Source: Utricularia gibba
Taxonomy: Eukaryota > Streptophyta > Magnoliopsida > Lamiales > Lentibulariaceae
Length of the DNA: 64,000 bases
Direction of reading: 5' to 3'
NCBI GenBank assembly: GCA_002189035.1
Contig: NEEC01000016.1
Span: 1,883,001 to 1,947,000, forward strand
Part shown: one piece after another, positions 1 to 10,430 of the stretch
How positions within the stretch are numbered: position 1 is the stretch's first letter
Layout: each line of letters begins with the position of its first letter
Notes under the pieces: model-generated
Databases searched by the model: none
What the model saw: the letters and a program-made list of their open reading frames with translations, nothing else
Told to the model about the DNA's origin: nothing
Translations under genes and position numbers: made by a program

Positions 1-698
1 AGGACTTGTATGCCTCTGCTTGATAAGCAATATGCATTACCTGACTGGGGAGAAATTACAGTTTTGAATGTCCCCAGAACACTTGCATATAGATCTTGAT
101 ATCTGTATCTGTTATGACTACTGCCGTTATGATGGTGGTATTCTCGTATCCATTTCTGTACGATGTATACGTGGTCCTTGTCTCTTTGTTACACGGTAGA
201 AATGAGGGAGTCGCTTTCAGAGTTTGTCTCGCTAACCCGGACAGAGGGAAGCGCAAGATAAGATAGAGCTCGTGGCTGGCCAATTGCAATAACCTTGCAG
301 CGTCGGGCTCTTTCATTCTGGTGAATTTGTAGACGCCCCCGCCCCATCGCCATCTTCATGATCATTATGATCTATTGGTGATTTGTGGAGAAAGCGAAGC
401 TATTATTCCCTACTCTAAAAACAGTAATCTTCCGCACCCCGTTTTGTTTCCTCTTTCATTGGCCTTCCCCAAGCTTGTAGTTTTCTAGGGAAAGTTTTTG
501 TTACCTGGGTTTTCTCGTTTCTGCCTCCATATCTTACTTTTCCGTCGCCCCTTTTCATTTTCTTCCGATCTTTATCCGATCGGTCTTGAAAAAATCTTGT
601 TTTGGTTCCAGATTGTTTTGACCTTGTATAAATCTTTTGGTATTCTTCCTGGAACTTCGAATCTTGTTGTGGGGGACCGATAAGTCTGATTATAGTGT
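1..698. other. Upstream region of CBSX6-like gene
   Basis: No gene could be assigned here. A minus-strand open frame of 86 codons (56-316) begins at an ATG but resembles no family I know and has no clear splice partner inside the window. It could be the first exon of a divergent gene running off the left edge, or chance. The T-rich DNA from about 480 to 698 is likely promoter and 5' UTR of the plus-strand gene starting at 699. Confidence 0.4.
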
Positions 699-2063
699 AT
701 GGCTTCTGTGTTCTTATATCATGTTGTTGGGGATCTAACGGTGGGGAAGCCGGAGGTGTCGGAGTTCTTAGAGACTGAAACGGTGGCTTCCGCCATTCAG
801 GCGATTGGGAATTCCTCAGAAGGAGCGGTTCTTCTTTGGAGAAAGAGATCGCAAAAAGCCATTGTGGAGAATGCGGAAACGAGACAACAAAGATTTGTAG
901 GCATTCTTAATGCATTGGATATTGTCGCTTTCTTGGCCAGAGACGAGTCTTTGGCTGATCAGGACAAAGCCCTCAAGACACCTGTTTCCGATGTTGTTGT
1001 TCCTCATAACTCTGCCCTCTCCGTCGTCGATCCTGGCACCAGGTTTGGACCCCTAAGTTCCGGCGGTTCTTTCATCCCATCTAGTGCTGGTGTTCTTGCT
1101 GATACATCTTTGCTGTTTCATAGACAATGGATTTACGTTGTGTTTTTGTCTGGTTTGCTTGTGCTGCTTAGATTGATAGATGCACTGGAAATGATGAAAC
1201 AGGGGGTCAAGAGGCTTCTTGTGCCCAAGAATCTGATGTGGAGAGGAATGAGCAAACGCTTCTCCGTTCTTTACAATGGAAAATGGCTAAAAAATGCAGA
1301 CGCTTTGGCCAACTCCACTTGGCCTTCGCCATCCTCTTCAACTTCCTCTTTTCAAGACAAATTTTGCTGCCTCTCCAGAGAAGATGTCCTCCGTTTCCTC
1401 ATTGGTTGTCTAGGAGCTTTAGCCCCCATACCCCTCTCATCCATTTCATCCGTGAAAGCCATCAACCCCAATTATTCCCACATCGAAGCGTCGTCCCCGG
1501 CAATGGAAGTCACCAAGAACGCTCCCCATGATCCATCAGCTGTTGCAGTTGTAGAGCCAACTCCAGATGGCCGGTACAAGATTATAGGCGACATTTCATC
1601 AGTGAAGCTATGGAAATGTGACTATGTAGCTGCTGCCTGGGCACTAGCCAACTTATCTGCCGGACAGTTTGTTATGGGGGTGGAAGACGGTACGGCTCCA
1701 CCATCAGAGCCAGATGTGGATCGGAATGAAGCTTCCACCGGAGGGGCCAGTTTGGGAAACGGGGCGACGGTTCCAACTCGTGCGAGGAAGTTCAGCAGCA
1801 GAAGCATTGGGTTCTTCAGCAACTCAGCAACGTCTGGTGGTGTGAGCAGGAGCATGTATCGTGGTAGAAGTGCACCCTTGACTTGCAAGACAAACAGCTC
1901 GCTCGCTGCGGTTATGGCGCAGATGCTGTCTCACAGGGCGACCCATGTTTGGGTTACTGATGTTGAGAAGGAAGACGATCTGGTTGGTGTTGTGGGATAT
2001 GCAGACGTCTTGGCTGCAGTCACCAGGCAACCTCCCATGGCGGTTGCCGATAATGGTGCTTAG
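699..2063 (+). CDS. CBSX6: CBS domain-containing protein, CBSX6-like (2 exons)
   Basis: Plant CBSX-type protein made of cystathionine-beta-synthase (CBS) motifs, which bind adenosine nucleotides. CBSX6's own target is poorly known. The N-terminus MASVFLYHVVGDLTVGKPE, the block LIDALEMMKQGV, the block LSREDVLRFLIGCLGAL and the C-terminal block SSLAAVMAQMLSHRATHVWV match Arabidopsis CBSX6 as I remember it. The open frame runs 454 codons without a stop, but residues 115-157 interrupt a conserved join (VDPGTR to LIDALEMM). They are encoded by a 129-nt segment at 1043-1171 with GT...TTAG ends. I therefore place exons at 699-1042 and 1172-2063, giving about 411 aa, against about 425 for the Arabidopsis protein. 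Splicing keeps frame (AG|A, Arg). No signal peptide is evident. A hydrophobic stretch seen in the unspliced frame is encoded by the intron and is not a membrane segment. Confidence 0.9.
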   Translation: MASVFLYHVVGDLTVGKPEVSEFLETETVASAIQAIGNSSEGAVLLWRKRSQKAIVENAETRQQRFVGILNALDIVAFLARDESLADQDKALKTPVSDVVVPHNSALSVVDPGTRFGPLSSGGSFIPSSAGVLADTSLLFHRQWIYVVFLSGLLVLLRLIDALEMMKQGVKRLLVPKNLMWRGMSKRFSVLYNGKWLKNADALANSTWPSPSSSTSSFQDKFCCLSREDVLRFLIGCLGALAPIPLSSISSVKAINPNYSHIEASSPAMEVTKNAPHDPSAVAVVEPTPDGRYKIIGDISSVKLWKCDYVAAAWALANLSAGQFVMGVEDGTAPPSEPDVDRNEASTGGASLGNGATVPTRARKFSSRSIGFFSNSATSGGVSRSMYRGRSAPLTCKTNSSLAAVMAQMLSHRATHVWVTDVEKEDDLVGVVGYADVLAAVTRQPPMAVADNGA

Positions 2064-2186
2064 TTTTGTTCTCTGCTTGTGATTTGCCAAAAAAGAAAAA
2101 AAAAAAAACAGATGACATTTATACGAATCCTATCTTACAGGTGATGCGAAGACGATGACTCTGCAGTCTTTCTGAGGGAGAGTACT

Positions 2187-2192
2187 AATAAA
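2187..2192 (+). terminator. Candidate poly(A) signal AATAAA of the CBSX6-like gene
   Basis: An exact AATAAA lies about 125 nt after the CBSX6 stop codon and about 115 nt before the VPS8 start codon. Its position is sensible, but plant poly(A) signals are degenerate, so this is only a candidate. Confidence 0.4.
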
Positions 2193-2307
2193 CTGAAAAA
2201 AATTCCCCATGTTAACTAAACGGGTCATAAGCCCAAAGCTTTCCCGGCGATTAAATTAGGATTCGATTTCAACCCTGAACTGGGACCGTCGGAAAGTCTT
2301 GGGTTCC

Positions 2308-5300
2308 ATGGCGGAGCATGCCGGAGTCGATGTGGACGCTCTTCTGCTGTCTATCGGAGAAGATGATTCCAGTGAAGAGGACTTATACGACTCTCGCGGC
2401 AATCGCAGTGTAGATGAGATTCTTCTTAATCATGCTTCTCCATCTCAATCTCCTTCAGCATCCCCTCCCTCTTCCTATTCTACTCACCGTTATTTCCTCC
2501 ACTCCGTCAAATCCACCGAAGCGGACGCTGCCTCTGGTGATCGTGATTCTGATAGACGCAGTTCAGTTTCTGTTCCGTCTAAAAGAAGCACTGGAATTAA
2601 TCATTCAGGGACTGGTTTTCCTCTTCTATTTGGTGGTGGAATTGTTCCTAGTGCAAAACCAGGGGCTGCACTGGCCGCCGCTACTGCCGCTTCGCGGGCA
2701 ATTCCCACACCTCACGCTGCAGCAATTAAGACTAGGAGAGCTAGGATTCCTGTTACCCAGAGGTGGGTTTTTGATGAGAAGGAGGATGCTTTCAGCAATG
2801 GAAGTTCGCAGTTGTCGACGTCAGACGTGGATGTCGTTGTTTCCGCCAGTGGGCGTGCTTCCGGAACTGTTTTAGATGGTTCGCATCTCTCTCCGAATAA
2901 GGATGCCGAGTTTCCTGAGGAAAAAGAGCCTACACTGGGAATATTTTCTCCTGCTGCCGGCTCAAGAAAGGATTTTGACTCTTTTTCTGAACGTAGTTAT
3001 CTTAGGAAATCTGAAGCGGTTGCTGAGATTACGTTGCAGGCATCTACTTCACTCAGGGGTGATGACAATGACCTACAGAGTGTTGAGGAGCATGAAGGCT
3101 GTGGACCGTCATCTGGAAACTCTCACAATGCATCTTCAATTGAGATGTCGCAGGAACTCCCGATTTTAGATGAAGGAATCAAAGATTATCGTGAAGATTC
3201 TCCATCTCCTGAGCACAGAAATACTAACGCGCCTTTCCCTGGTGCAACTTGCGTTGAAAATGATGAAGGTATAAGTGAAGAAGAGGCGCTGAGTAATGTT
3301 AATGTAATCACTAAAGAGTACGGTGATAGTTCTAACCCACAAAATGGTGGTGTATGTGGTTCATTTGAAGATGTGCATTCTCAGAAAGACAATGACGATG
3401 GAGGTTCTAATTTGCAGCTGAACTCTGATCCGTCTCTGAAGCCACTTGATTTGGCGGAAGATATTGAGAAGAAACAAGCTTCTACTGGCATGCATTATGA
3501 AGAAGGTGCTGCAGCCCTTCCAATGAGGCTCGAGGGTGTGCAAATCAGATCGAATGCATTGGGCTTCTTTGATGTTAATTCGAAAAATGCTGTCACTCGA
3601 TCAATCTCAACCCAAGCTTTCCAGCGAGATCATGGGTCCCCAAAAGTAATTGCTGTACATTCCAACTGCATAGCTGTTGGAATGTCCAAGGGATCAGTGT
3701 TTGTTTTTCCTAGCAAGGGCATTGATCATCAGATTGACATCATAGACTCAAGGGTACATGTTATCAGATGATTTGAAGTACTTGTGATTCAACTACACTC
3801 TGTTGCTAATGTTGAACTCGAATGCTCTTTCAGATGATTTCACTTGGTTTACAAGGGGACAGATCTAACATCCCTGTAACTTCCTTGTGCTTCAATCTAC
3901 AAGGAGATCTACTTTTTTCTGGATATGGTGATGGCCATTGCACTGTCTGGGACATACAGAAGGCCTCTGCACTAAAAGTTGTAACTGAGCATAGAGCTCC
4001 AATAGTTCACTTGCTACATCTGGGCTCTTCTCGTGAGTTTAACCTGCTGAGTGGTGACAGCAAGGGAGTGGTCAAGCTGCTCCAGTTTTCTGTTTCACAG
4101 TGGCTTAACAGGATATCCCACACAAAAACATTGGTAAAGAAAAAAAAATTATAAACTAAAATCTTGATTATTGACTGTTAATAAGTGTTGTAGCAAAAGC
4201 TATATATAGTCATCCTATTGCTACAGAAACTTTTGGATGAGTCAACAAGCCGAGTTGTTTGTGCTTCTCCATTGCTTCATGATGATGAGAGCGTCTTTAG
4301 GAATAGCAGTGATGCTTCTGCTATTGCTAGCAGCATAACCGGGGTCATGAATAATGATGGAGCTGTTGTCCTTGTTACACGTCAGTCTGCTCTTGTGGTG
4401 AGTGTCTCATGCAGGAGGGGTGTTTATCTTTGCTTCTCGTTGCACACCATTAATTTTCTCTGTTGCATCTCATTTCTGTTAGGCAAAAGTTAGTCCCAGT
4501 GTAGAAGTGTACACGCAACTGCCAAAACCCACTGGGGTTGCTGAAGGTGTATTGCCATATGTTGCATGGAAATCTGTGTCACAGCCTTCTTATTTCCCAT
4601 CTGGTAATTATGATAAGGCTGGAAATGCTTTTTCTAGCCGCTGTTACTTCTCTACGGAATGCTTATTTTACCTTTAATGCAGAAAATTCATCTACTGAGA
4701 TGTCAGAGAAAATTTCACTGCTTGCCATTGCTTGGGATCAGACAGTTCAGGTTGTTAAGCTCATTAATTTCAAGGTAAAGGATCTGAGGAATTTAACCAC
4801 TGAACATGGAGTTATAGGTCTCACGTGGTTGGGGGATCAGGTACACAATGCATCTGTACTACTCTACCTTACTTGTTCAGCATTTCAAGTCATATTTTCA
4901 ATCACTAAATAAATTTACACTGTATGCAATTATCTATATTCCGTATGTAGGTTTTGGCAGTCATCGCTCTGACTGGGCTTCTCTACTTGTACACGAAAGA
5001 TGGAGCATTGATTCACCAGGCAAGATTTTCAGAGGAGTTTCAAGGAAATGATATCATCTCTTGCCACCGATACTTCACTGATTCTTTCGGGAATCATGAA
5101 AAAGCTTATCATAACAGTATTTCTGTTAGGGGTGCTACCATATACTTACTTGGGCATGAGAACCTTATAGTTTGCCGTCTCCTTTCTTGGAAAGAGCAAA
5201 TTGAAGTTCTTTGGAAAGCAGGTGACTGGGAGGGTGCCTTAAACACAGGGATATCAATATATGACGGTAAATCACATGGTGTTGTTGACCTTCCTAGAAA

Positions 5301-8300
5301 TTTGGATGAATTGCAACAAACTGTGATTCCGTATCTTGTGGAGTTGGTTAATTTGTACATCAAGGAAGTTTTTTCCTATATATCTATGGCAACGCGCAGC
5401 CAAAATCCTATGCTAGAGCAATCTGATGATATCAAGGATCAATATGTGCACGCTGGTGGTGTTGCAGTTGAATTTTGTCTGCACATCAAGAAAACTGACA
5501 TCCTGTTTGATCATATAATGCCTAAATTCGTCGATTCTCAACAGCAAGGTGCTTCTCCATTTTGTTTGTCTCTATACAGATTTTCTAATAGTTTTTACGT
5601 TCAAGTTCCCTGTTTTCCATTCATGCATTCTGTTTTTATTGGCTTTTCGTTTCCATAACTCCAGTCTAAGATGGCATTTCATCACTTGGCTTCAGTGGAA
5701 AAATTTAATGTTTTTCTTGTAGAGACGTTTTTGGAAATCCTAGAACCCTATATTTTGAAGGATATGCTAGGATCCCTGCCCCCGGCGGTATTCATCAGAT
5801 ATTCCATTATTGACTTTTCATTTCATTGTGTTTTTTCTCTTCTCATTTTTTTTTTCATGTTCTCGTTTTGAAGATCATGCAATCACTGGTAGAATATTAC
5901 AGCAGAAGAGGATGGCTGCAGAGAATTGAGCAATGCATCCTTCACATGGATATTATGTCTTTGGATTTCAATCAGGTAATTATTTTCGTATGTCCACATT
6001 TGAGGTGGTAGTTATAACCTTTTGAACTTGCCTGTGTTAGAATATAGGGTTCATTCTCGTTTTCTCACAAACTTTTTGTTGTATTGCTTTTTGGAATTCT
6101 GCAGCATCTGATTGTTTTCCTTAGGTCATTCTCTTGTGTAGGGAACATGGGCTGCACCGTGCATTGATATATTTGTTTAGCAAGGGTTTAGATGATTTTA
6201 GAACGCCTCTTGAAGAGCTCATGGCTGTTTTACAAAGTACCCCAATAGAAGAGGCCACCTCTCTTGGGTAATTTGCCTTGATTTACAATGTGCGCCTGGA
6301 AATATTAATTAATGTCAGAGATATCTTTTATTGTTCTGGTGTTCTCATTGCTCTTCTCTTTCTTATCCACCATGTGGTCCATATATGCAGTTACAGGGTG
6401 CTTGTTTACCTCAAGTATTGCTTCCTGGGGCTTGCCTTCCCTCCAGGTTTGGATGATTTTAGGTTCAGCATGTCTTCTTTAAATACATATATGAGATAAT
6501 TCGCGCAATGTATAGATATTTTTTTGTCTTAAATTAGTAAGCTAATCTTGCCTCAGTTTTGATGCTCTAGTGATACAACCTCTGTTGAATAGTTTATAGT
6601 CTAGGTTGTTTTCAATCTTAAGAATGTTATTCATACGTTTTTTGCTCTGGTAGCCTTCAAGTATAAAAAGGATGTTGGAGATTTAATAAAAAAAATGACA
6701 TTTATTGAGTTGCTATGTCCAGGACATGGAAATATCGCCCTTAATCGTCTGCCTTCTCTAAGAAAGGAGCTCTTAAATTTTCTGCTGAATGACTCCGGTG
6801 CAAAGAATTCTCAGCCTGCAACCAGTTCACCATTGCATGAGTACAATGCGAACCTGTTGTGTCTTTTAAAGTTGGATACTGAGGCTACACTAGAGGTCTT
6901 GAAATGTGCTTTTGTAGATGTTCCATTTCCTAACTCAACTGATGCTACCCAGGCATCAAATGATTTCAAAGAACAACTGGAAGAAAGCAAAAATCTAGTG
7001 CAAAAGGTTGTTGATATTCTGTGTGGCATAGTTGGATCTTGGAAATCACCAAGGGGCACAGAGGCTCCCAGTTGCGATATGAACTTGATAGAAGATTGGC
7101 CTTCACAGAAAGATAGAGCGCACATTTATGATTTTACAGCATACTATGTGGCTTGTGAACGGGCCAATGTATCTAGATCCATGCTGACTCAAATTTTAGA
7201 GTACTTAACAGAAGAAGTTGCAAGATGGGATTCAGCGTCCGCAGAGGAAGTTGAAGTCTTCAAAAGAAGGGAGAAACAATTGCTTTCACTGCTGTATTCT
7301 CTGCCAATAACTATCTGGGACGCCAGTTATTTGTTTCATTTGGCAGAACAGGCTCAATTTTATCAGGTATAGTAGTTTTTTTTCTTTTCTTTTGAATTAA
7401 GTTCTCATCGATATGTTGTCCTCACTGCAGGTTTGTGGTTACATCCATGCTGTCAATCATCAAGATGATGCTGCCATGGACAATTACATGAAAGCATTCT
7501 ATGAACCAATACACACCTTCGTTTTTATTCACAATAGACTGGGTACACTGACTGGTGGGGAGTATGATGCATTCGAGATTGCTGTTATTTCCCGGTTTTC
7601 TGGTCTTATTAAACTCAGCAGGTGATTTTTGGGTATATTCATGTTTTATTAACTGTTATCATTTTGTTTTCTGCACTGACGATTATTTTTCTTTGAGATG
7701 TTACAGAGAGTGTAGTTACCTTTTAATTATCCATCATTTTCTGGGGAAGTACCAAGATATCCTATCCAAACTTCACCCTCAGCCGGAAAGCCTTTTCCTT
7801 TTTTTAAAGACAGTCATTGAGGTTCACCAAACTGGCACCCTTAATCTTTCATGTTTAGAAAAAGTGGAACCTTTTTATTCGACTAGTGCAACAGGAGCTC
7901 AAAAGCAATCAGGTGCTGTGCAAGCCTATGTTGATTTTTTAACCAGCTCCAGAAAACTTCTGCAAAATAATCAAATTAATTTGACTGATGAGCTGCTGCA
8001 GGAATATTTTGTGGTATGACATTTTCTGGAACAGTTTATATTTCTCCAATTTAAAAAATATTCCATGTTCTTTATAAACTGTAGCTGAGTCTTAGGTTTA
8101 CCCCTAAAGAATGGCTATGTGCATTTATTTTTGTTTGATGGCTGATACCTTCCTTTTTCCTTTGAAGCTGCTATGTCGGTATGATCGTGAATCAGTTCTC
8201 CATTACTTGGAGACGTCCGAAAGTTATAGTCTGGAGCACTGTTTACGTTTATGCAAGGAATATGGTATAATTGATGCTGCTTCCTACTTGTTAGAAAGAG

Positions 8301-9912
8301 CTGGTGATGTTGGAAGTGCACTTCTCCTCAATCTTTCTAGTCTTGGACCGAAATTCACCATCCTTGAGAGTGAGATCCAGAAAGACCTCTCTGCTGGGAT
8401 CGCAGACAATCTCAGTGCTGCTATTCAGAACAGAAAAACGGTAGCCTTGAACTTCAATTTTTTCAGTTCCCAAATCTATCTCTTGTGGGTTCTCTTTTCG
8501 TTCTTCTGATTTACCTCTTCAGTAAAATTGGTCATCACATTATTGCAGGTAGCTGAAATACATGGTATCATGCACTTGTGTATTGGATTATGCAAGAGAA
8601 ATAGTTCACGTCTGAAAGCTGAGGAATCTGATTCCCTGTGGTTTCATCTGCTTGACTTGTAGGCCATCATTTCTAAAGTTTATTTCCTTGTCCTTTTCTT
8701 TTTATGCTTCAAGTTTGCAGCATGCCATGGCAATGTGTGCAAAGAGTATCATATACATTTCACGGTGCTCATAAGCCAACAAATGCTAATACTTTCTCCA
8801 TTATTGCAGTTTTTTTCAACCCCTGTCAGGTTCATTGAATAATAATGCGATATTTAAGGGAGAGGAGATCAAGAAGTACATTGACCCATCTGTGAGTAGG
8901 CTAATTGATGAGGAGGGACAAAAGTTTCGATGGAATTTCTCCATCAGTTCCAGAAGAACCCCCATCATGAGAAAACTTTTCACCCTGTTTATTAAAGAAA
9001 TCGTTGAGGGAATGATTGGATATGTTCAGCTCCCAAGAATCATGCTCAAACTTATCTCTGTTGGCGATCATGAATTTGGAGATGTCAAGCATATTATCCT
9101 CGGATTGCTTGGGACCTACGATTTTGAGAGAAGAATTCTGGTGTGCCACTTGCTCATTCTTCTAGCGATACATTAGCATATTTTTCTTATGAAATGTGTT
9201 TTTCTCAGGACTCAGCAAAAAGCTTGATAGATGATGATACATATTTTATCATGAACCAGCTGAGGAAAAGGGCTTCTCATGGCTATGCTCCCCGAAGCTT
9301 GGTCTGTTGCATCTGTAACTCCATCACTGCCAAGGATTCTGAATTTCAACTCTTTAGCTGCGGTCATGCAGTGCATCTCGAATGCAATACCTCTGTAGGA
9401 TGCCCCGTTTGTCTCTGTCAAAATAAGGGCTACGGTTCAAGCTCCAGACTATCGGAGAATGGTCTAGTAAACAGGTCTGCTTCGGTGTCAAGGCAATCTT
9501 CGCATTATCATGACCGTGAAAGTTCAGAAAACTCACATGGCTTGCCTGCACCATCAAGGGTACTTTATGGCTCTCGTTCACTTACCCAGCACACATGCTA
9601 CAGTTTTTTTCTTTTTGTCTATTTGGAGAAACACAAATACTGAGACGCACATGAACCCTGTTGCAACAGATTAGCCTATTGCATCATCTGGAAAAGGATC
9701 AGAATACTACTGATGTTGAAAGTATGCCTCAGTTGAGGCTTGCGCCACCAGCCCTATACCATGACAAGGTCAAGAAGGGAGTTGATATATTCTCTGGAAA
9801 ACAGACCGCAGAGAGGTCTAATCGAAAGCAGCCTGGCAAACTGCACATGAAAGAGTCACCAGATCGTGCCTTTTTGAAGTCAAGGATACTCAGCAAGTGG
9901 TCAGGATTATGA
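2308..9912 (+). CDS. VPS8: VPS8, CORVET complex subunit (18 exons, about 1869 aa)
   Basis: Vacuolar sorting protein 8, the specific Rab5-effector subunit of the CORVET tether that drives endosome fusion on the way to the vacuole. The first ATG is at 2308; an upstream in-frame TTG at 2299 is not a plausible start. Exons by GT-AG sites and continuous phase: 2308-3753, 3834-4133, 4227-4397, 4483-4603, 4683-4840, 4951-5548, 5723-5787, 5874-5975, 6125-6267, 6391-6446, 6723-7366, 7431-7621, 7707-8013, 8168-8440, 8549-8658, 8810-9140, 9209-9559, 9670-9912. They total 5610 nt with no internal stop. Residues 1 to about 450 are acidic and serine-rich. A WD40-like beta-propeller follows (GYGDGHCTVWD in exon 2), then a long helical region containing ETFLEILEPYILKDMLGS. 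A C-terminal RING at residues 1705-1740 has the spacing C-x2-C, C-x-H, H-x2-C, C-x2-C. Exon 7 needs the acceptor at 5722; acceptors just upstream would give a stop. Confidence 0.93.
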
Positions 9913-10430
9913 GCTGCTCTTCCCATCTTGATGCCCATTGCCATGGATGCGGGAAGATGAGGACCACTGCATTGCATACTTCTTTTGCCTCCATTTTGGT
10001 TTATGGGTTATTGCGGTGTTGTAGCAGAGATGAGAAGGTGTGCATAGAGGCAAGCGTCTGTACTTAGAGATAATTGCACCATAAATCACCATTATTTAAT
10101 TTAATGACAAAAATAGTTTTTTCCTATTTGATACAAATTGTGTGTTTAATCTTCATTTATAAAATGTTGAAGTATATTTGGTTTAATATATTATTTGTAT
10201 TGTAAATATAATGTAACATTTTACTATAATACGAGAAAAATAAATAAAAAGAAAATAGTTTTTCATTATTTCAGTTTGTTCGAAATCTCTAAATTATTAT
10301 CTTCTTCTTAATTTCATTATTGTAATTTATTCTTCAATTTCTTATTGGTGTTGAAGCAAAGTTGATCTCGATATTGTTATGCCTCTTTCATCTTTTTTAT
10401 TTACACATAATTTTACTATATACTACCAAT
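9913..10430. other. VPS8 3' UTR and AT-rich spacer
   Basis: About 180 nt of moderate-GC sequence after the stop is probably 3' UTR. AT-rich DNA with no coding signal follows up to the TG that opens the gypsy LTR. Confidence 0.5.

Noticed and set aside
56..316. Minus-strand 86-codon open frame starting at an ATG
   Set aside because: No recognisable family, no supported splice partner, and a frame of this length can occur by chance. Mentioned only in the region note.
1238..1531. Plus-strand frame overlapping CBSX6
   Set aside because: It lies wholly within CBSX6 exon 2 in another frame and shows no family resemblance; an overlap artefact.
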